DNA of 64,000 nucleotides from CALCZU01 sp964396165 (GTDB taxonomy: Bacteria; Bdellovibrionota; FAC87; UBA2466). Made by a program: the position numbers and the translations under genes. Under the pieces are notes generated by a model. That model saw only the letters and a program-made list of their open reading frames with translations. It ran no database searches and was not told where the DNA came from. Position 1 is the stretch's first letter. Each line of letters starts with the position of its first letter. This document shows positions 60,480 to 64,000 of this stretch, piece after piece. The DNA lies in assembly GCA_964396165.1 (NCBI GenBank), contig CAYNEF010000012.1, positions 1-64,000 of the forward strand. The letters are read 5' to 3'.

Positions 60480-61689
60480 TGATGACTACTCTTTCTTTTA
60501 CATCTAATACTTCAAGGCCTGGCATTCTCTGTCCTTCGAGATATTCCAAGGTCGCACCACCACCGGTGCTGATGAAATCAAATTTGTCTTCGACTCCCGC
60601 TTGCACAATCGCGGCTACTGAATCCCCACCACCTGCTAATTTTTTAGCATTGGTGTTATTTGCTAAAGCACGGGCAATCGCAAACGTGCCTTCAGAGAAA
60701 GCAGGGTTTTCAAAAACTCCCATTGGGCCGTTCCAAAAAATGGTTTTCAGTCCTTCCATCTCTTTCGTGTACAACGCAGCAGACTTTGGACCGATGTCCA
60801 AACCCATTCTGTCTTTTGGAATATCGACAGATTCGGTGACTAAAACATTTTTGCTGTCGTTAAAAGAAAGCGATGTCACATGATCGACTGGCAAGTAAAC
60901 TTTTATGTTTCTCACACTTGCGGATTTTAAAATCTTTGCGGCGAGTTCTTTTTGCTTATCATCGCACATGCTCGTGCCGATTTCTTTTCCCTGCGCTTTT
61001 AAAAATGCATACGCCATTGCGCCGCCGATAAAGATTTTGTCTACTTTATCAAGGAAGTGTTCGAGCACTCCGATTTTGTCAGAGACTTTGGAACCGCCCA
61101 TGATAATTCCGAAAGGCCGCTCCGGGTTTTTCTTTAAGGGTTCTAAAAACGCGAGTTCTTTTTGAACAAGAAATCCGATGCCCTTGTTTTGAATCAGTTT
61201 GGGAAGCGCAGAAGTAGAAGCGTGCGCTCTATGCAAAGTGCCAAAGGCATCACTGATATACACATCACACAATTCAGCAAGACGAACGGCAAACTCTTGC
61301 GCGTTGGCTTCTTCGCCTTCATAAAAACGCAAATTCTCGAGCAGAATGACATCGCCATTTCGCATTTGCTGAGACAGTCCTTTAGGCGCGTACCCAATGC
61401 AGTCTTCAGTCAAAATGACGTCTTTTGCGAGAATCTCAGAAAGTTTTTGCGCAACAGGAAGCAGGCTGTATTTTTTTTCAGGCTTTCCCTTGGGACGGCC
61501 CAAGTGAGAAGCGAGAATGACTTTACCGCCGGCATCGATGACATACTTGATAGTTTCAAGCGCGCCCTGGATACGGGTAAGATCCGTTACAACCATCTCA
61601 TCGCCCTGGGCTTTTAATGGAACGTTAAAGTCGACGCGGATAAATACGCGCTTCCCTTTTAATTCCATGTCTTGAACTTTGCGGTACAT
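60469..61689 (-). CDS. pgk: Phosphoglycerate kinase
   Basis: About 400 residues. RVDFNVPL at the N-terminus, SHLGRPKG, the LENLRFYEGE segment, and the C-terminal nucleotide-binding GGGDSVAA with STGGGA. Makes ATP from 1,3-bisphosphoglycerate. Either ATG 61689 or 61668 (MELKGKRVFIRVDFN) may start it. Follows gap by 8 bases. Confidence 0.98.
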   Translation of the reverse strand: MYRKVQDMELKGKRVFIRVDFNVPLKAQGDEMVVTDLTRIQGALETIKYVIDAGGKVILASHLGRPKGKPEKKYSLLPVAQKLSEILAKDVILTEDCIGYAPKGLSQQMRNGDVILLENLRFYEGEEANAQEFAVRLAELCDVYISDAFGTLHRAHASTSALPKLIQNKGIGFLVQKELAFLEPLKKNPERPFGIIMGGSKVSDKIGVLEHFLDKVDKIFIGGAMAYAFLKAQGKEIGTSMCDDKQKELAAKILKSASVRNIKVYLPVDHVTSLSFNDSKNVLVTESVDIPKDRMGLDIGPKSAALYTKEMEGLKTIFWNGPMGVFENPAFSEGTFAIARALANNTNAKKLAGGGDSVAAIVQAGVEDKFDFISTGGGATLEYLEGQRMPGLEVLDVKERVVINEP

Positions 61690-61697
61690 CTGATTCC

Positions 61698-62714
61698 TTA
61701 CATTTTAGAAGAAATAAACGAAGCTAAATCAAGCATTCTGGAAGAGAAGCCGGATTCGTTATCATACCAAGACAGCACTTTTACCATCGAGCCATCGACG
61801 AGCATTGTGCAATCTAAATCGACGGAGGAAGAATGTCTGTCTCCGTTGAAGTCGGAAGAAACAAGTTTTTCTTTCACAGCGTTCAAGATCCCTTTTAGCG
61901 GGCCCGATTCGCTTGCTTTGATAAATGCGTTATTTACTTCTTCTACTGTGACTGTTTTTCCCAAGTCGGCAACGAAATCGACAAGCGATACGTTAGGAGT
62001 AGGAACGCGTACAGATGTTCCTGTTAATTTTCCTTTTAATTCAGGAATGACAAGAGTCACGGCCTTAGCAGCGCCAGTGGATGTAGGAATCATGTTGAGT
62101 GCGCCTGCTCTCATGCGGCGTACATCTGGATGGCCTAAATCCAAAATACGTTGGTCATTCGTGTAGGAATGAATCGTCGTCATCAAACCACGTGTTACTT
62201 TGAAATTGTCATGCAGCACTTTTACAACAGGTGCCAAGCAGTTTGTGGTGCAAGAAGCATTCGACACAATGTGGTTTTCTGCAGGATTGTAAGATTCGTG
62301 ATTGATTCCGTAAACGAATGTACGGATTTTATCGTCGTCTTTGCAGGGAGCAGAGATGATTACTTTTTTTGCTCCGGCTGCCAAATGTTTGGAAGCACCG
62401 TCGAAACCGGTGAATACGCCAGTCGATTCGAATACGATGTCTACGCCCAAATCTTTCCAGGGAATTTCAGAAGGATCTTTTTTTGCGAAAACTTTTATTT
62501 CGCGAGATCCGATTTGCATAGAGTCTTTTCCAGCTTTTACATCTTCGCTGAATCTTCCGTGAACGGAGTCGTATTTTAAAAGAAGTGCGTTTTGATCAGT
62601 TGGAGTGAGATCGTTAATGGCAACCAGTTCAAATTCTGGGCGGTTCATCAACAAACGTGTAGTGATGCGGCCGATTCTTCCAAAACCATTAATTCCAACG
62701 CGTGTTTTCTTCAT
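61698..62714 (-). CDS. gap: Glyceraldehyde-3-phosphate dehydrogenase
   Basis: 338 residues. NAD-binding GINGFGRIGR, active-site Cys in SNASCTTNCLAP, and the C-terminal WYDNESGFSSRM segment. Residues favour NAD (Asp at the end of strand 2: INDLT). First gene of gap-pgk-tpiA-secG. AAGGAAG ribosome site. Confidence 0.98.
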   Translation of the reverse strand: MKKTRVGINGFGRIGRITTRLLMNRPEFELVAINDLTPTDQNALLLKYDSVHGRFSEDVKAGKDSMQIGSREIKVFAKKDPSEIPWKDLGVDIVFESTGVFTGFDGASKHLAAGAKKVIISAPCKDDDKIRTFVYGINHESYNPAENHIVSNASCTTNCLAPVVKVLHDNFKVTRGLMTTIHSYTNDQRILDLGHPDVRRMRAGALNMIPTSTGAAKAVTLVIPELKGKLTGTSVRVPTPNVSLVDFVADLGKTVTVEEVNNAFIKASESGPLKGILNAVKEKLVSSDFNGDRHSSSVDLDCTMLVDGSMVKVLSWYDNESGFSSRMLDLASFISSKM

Positions 62715-62749
62715 AGACTTCCTTTACTTAAGGTAAAAATTGTAGAGTA

Positions 62750-62778
62750 TCTTTATCGGTAAAAGTCACACTCTTCAA
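62750..62778 (-). promoter_or_regulatory. Promoter of the gap operon
   Basis: On the minus strand TTGAAG (62778-62773), 17-base spacer, TAAAGA (62755-62750). Leader to the gap ATG at 62714 is about 30 bases and contains a Shine-Dalgarno, unlike the leaderless group. Confidence 0.45.
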
Positions 62779-62835
62779 GTTTTTATAGAAGAAGATTGAC
62801 ATGGGTCAGCAAAAAGCGATAAGTCCCCTTACTCA

Positions 62836-63837
62836 ATGGATAATTCTAAAAATTCTAGTCTTCCAAATATCGCAACCAAAGGCAAAAAAACCTTATTTAT
62901 CAAGGATTTAACTTCGGGCGATTCTGTCTGTACCCGTTTCCTAGTGAAACAGAAACTTTCTCTCACTAATAAAAACGGCAAACCTTACCTCGCACTTTTG
63001 CTCGCAGATAAAACAGGAGATTTAGAAGGCCGCGTGTGGGAAGGCGCTGAACAGATGGCGCTTATCTTTAATGAAGGCGAAGTTGTCACGATCAGTGGCC
63101 GTGTGAACCAGTTCCAAAACCGCCTGCAAGTTTCTGTCGAACACCTAGTGCCGGTGACTGAAGAAGAAATCGATTTAAACGATTATCTTGCGACACCATC
63201 TGTTGATATTGACGCGCTTTATACGGATTTACTGCGTACGTTTGAAAATTTACGTAACCCCTATATTAAAGAAGTGGGCCTTGCACTATTAAGAGATCCT
63301 GAAATTTCTAAACGCTATAAGCTTTGCCCTGCTGCAAAGACCATCCACCACGCTTTTGTAGGTGGGCTACTTGCGCATTCCATGCAGCTGATTCGCATTG
63401 TCGATTCGATTTTGCCTCTTTATGAAGACATCGACCGTGATCTGATGATTTTTGGTTGTGCATTCCATGACTTTGGAAAAATCTATGAGCTACATACTCA
63501 AGGCAGACTTGGGTATACGGACGAAGGCCGTTTGGTTGGTCATATTGCAATCGGTATTTCTTTAATTGATCGCAAAATCCAATCTATTCCCGAGTTTCCC
63601 GAAGAACTCGAATGGCATTTAAAACATTTAATTCTCAGCCATCACGGGCTTTTGGAGCATGGCTCACCAAAACGCCCTCACACGATCGAAGCAGAAGTCT
63701 TGCATCTTATCGATCATATGGATTCTCGAATTAATAGCATTCAGACTTTCATGAAAAACGACAAGGCCGATGCCCGTTGGACGGGTTACCACCAGGCTTA
63801 CGATCAGTATTACATGAAACCCGAAAAGTACCTTTAA
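62836..63837 (+). CDS. yhaM: 3'-5' exoribonuclease YhaM family (OB-fold + HD domain)
   Basis: 333 residues. N-terminal OB-fold (about 30-115: LALLLADKTGDLEGRVWEG) followed by an HD phosphohydrolase domain with HHAFVGGLLAHSMQL, the central FHDFGKIYEL (HD), LILSHHGLLEHGSP and HLIDHMDSRI. Matches YhaM, a Mn-dependent RNA/DNA exonuclease. Start ATG 62836. Followed after 18 bases by a secreted protein gene with its own AAGGAG site. Confidence 0.92.
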   Translation: MDNSKNSSLPNIATKGKKTLFIKDLTSGDSVCTRFLVKQKLSLTNKNGKPYLALLLADKTGDLEGRVWEGAEQMALIFNEGEVVTISGRVNQFQNRLQVSVEHLVPVTEEEIDLNDYLATPSVDIDALYTDLLRTFENLRNPYIKEVGLALLRDPEISKRYKLCPAAKTIHHAFVGGLLAHSMQLIRIVDSILPLYEDIDRDLMIFGCAFHDFGKIYELHTQGRLGYTDEGRLVGHIAIGISLIDRKIQSIPEFPEELEWHLKHLILSHHGLLEHGSPKRPHTIEAEVLHLIDHMDSRINSIQTFMKNDKADARWTGYHQAYDQYYMKPEKYL

Positions 63838-63855
63838 ACCCTTAAGGAGACTGTG

Positions 63856-64000
63856 ATGAAAAACCTAATCCCTCTGGCAATTGCTCTAACCACTCTTTCG
63901 CAAGCATTTGCGTATGAACTTTACTGTGACAAACTCATCGATATTAAAACTCGCGTTACCGCAGATTCACGCAACTTGAAATTTGAAACCAAAGAAAACA
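63856..64000 (+). CDS. N-terminal part of an exported protein (runs off right edge)
   Basis: Signal peptide MKNLIPLAIALTTLSQAFA then YELYCDKLIDIKTRV; 48 codons visible with no stop. Strong AAGGAGA ribosome site. Too short to classify. Confidence 0.75.
   Translation, partial: MKNLIPLAIALTTLSQAFAYELYCDKLIDIKTRVTADSRNLKFETKEN

Noticed and set aside
61162..62579. Open frames on + opposite pgk and gap
   Set aside because: Shadows of highly biased codon usage in two strongly conserved glycolytic genes.

Overview
This 64 kb window (AT-rich, roughly 43-44% GC by eye) reads as chromosome of a free-living Gram-negative bacterium. Secreted proteins, an outer-membrane barrel, SecG, periplasmic haem proteins and LPS-type sugar genes all point that way. 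The gene mix suggests the Bdellovibrionota/Oligoflexia or a related deltaproteobacterial-type lineage: prs-rplY-pth-ychF, a gap-pgk-tpiA-secG operon, a DUF4360 protein, an eukaryote-like IleRS, CheX-rich signalling and many secreted proteases. The lineage is an inference from gene content, not a search result.

Layout. 1-4.7 kb: end of an unknown gene, then prs, rplY/ctc, pth, ychF and a glycosyltransferase, tightly packed on +. 4.7-8.1 kb (-): a DTW-domain tRNA enzyme and a CheA-like kinase with shuffled domains. 8.2-10.9 kb (+): three-part ABC exporter. 10.8-12.1 kb (-): SCO-like, DUF3830 and a new 53-aa membrane protein. 12.2-16.2 kb (+): esterase, SGNH hydrolase, gingipain-like C25 protease. 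16.6-20.2 kb (-): sugar operon (methyltransferase, dehydratase-glycosyltransferase fusion, C-methyltransferase). 20.4-23.4 kb: secreted DUF4360 protein, a large inverted repeat, tRNA-Arg(TCT), a papain-like protease and a small unknown. 23.4-29 kb (-): ileS, a low-complexity lipoprotein, and a Tat-leader/haem lipoprotein pair. 29.1-33.6 kb (+): operon ending in outer-membrane barrel, metal-binding protein and metal ABC permease, with no ATPase. 33.7-38.3 kb (+): proline-rich secreted protein, MauG-type dihaem enzyme, proline dehydrogenase, GT87-like protein. 38.2-41.1 kb: small and secreted unknowns. 41.2-47.7 kb: MASE1/CHASE histidine kinase, ATP-grasp enzyme, parvulin and a ferritin-like/ATP-grasp fusion. 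47.8-52.7 kb: arsC-like gene, then a four-gene polysaccharide operon (-). 52.8-58.8 kb: secreted unknowns, radD, a YadGH-type ABC exporter, a PhnB-like protein. 58.9-59.3 kb: tRNA-Val(CAC) with a broken tandem copy, and tRNA-Leu(GAG). 59.3-62.7 kb (-): gap-pgk-tpiA-secG. 62.8-64 kb (+): yhaM-like nuclease and the start of a secreted protein.

How the genes work together. Housekeeping blocks (translation, glycolysis, PRPP supply) alternate with envelope and secreted functions. Two separate sugar operons (16.6-20.2 and 48.2-52.7 kb) probably serve one surface polysaccharide. The strongest candidates for undescribed biology are the diiron ferritin-like/ATP-grasp fusion next to a second ATP-grasp enzyme and a sensor kinase (41.2-47.7 kb), the CheX-kinase-Hpt-CheX-CheX protein (5.4-8.1 kb), and a recurring promoter layout that places transcription starts on or just before start codons. 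Two structured repeats (16.35-16.54 and 21.35-21.70 kb) and a duplicated tRNA fragment mark the recombining spots. There is no CRISPR array, transposase, integrase or rRNA gene.
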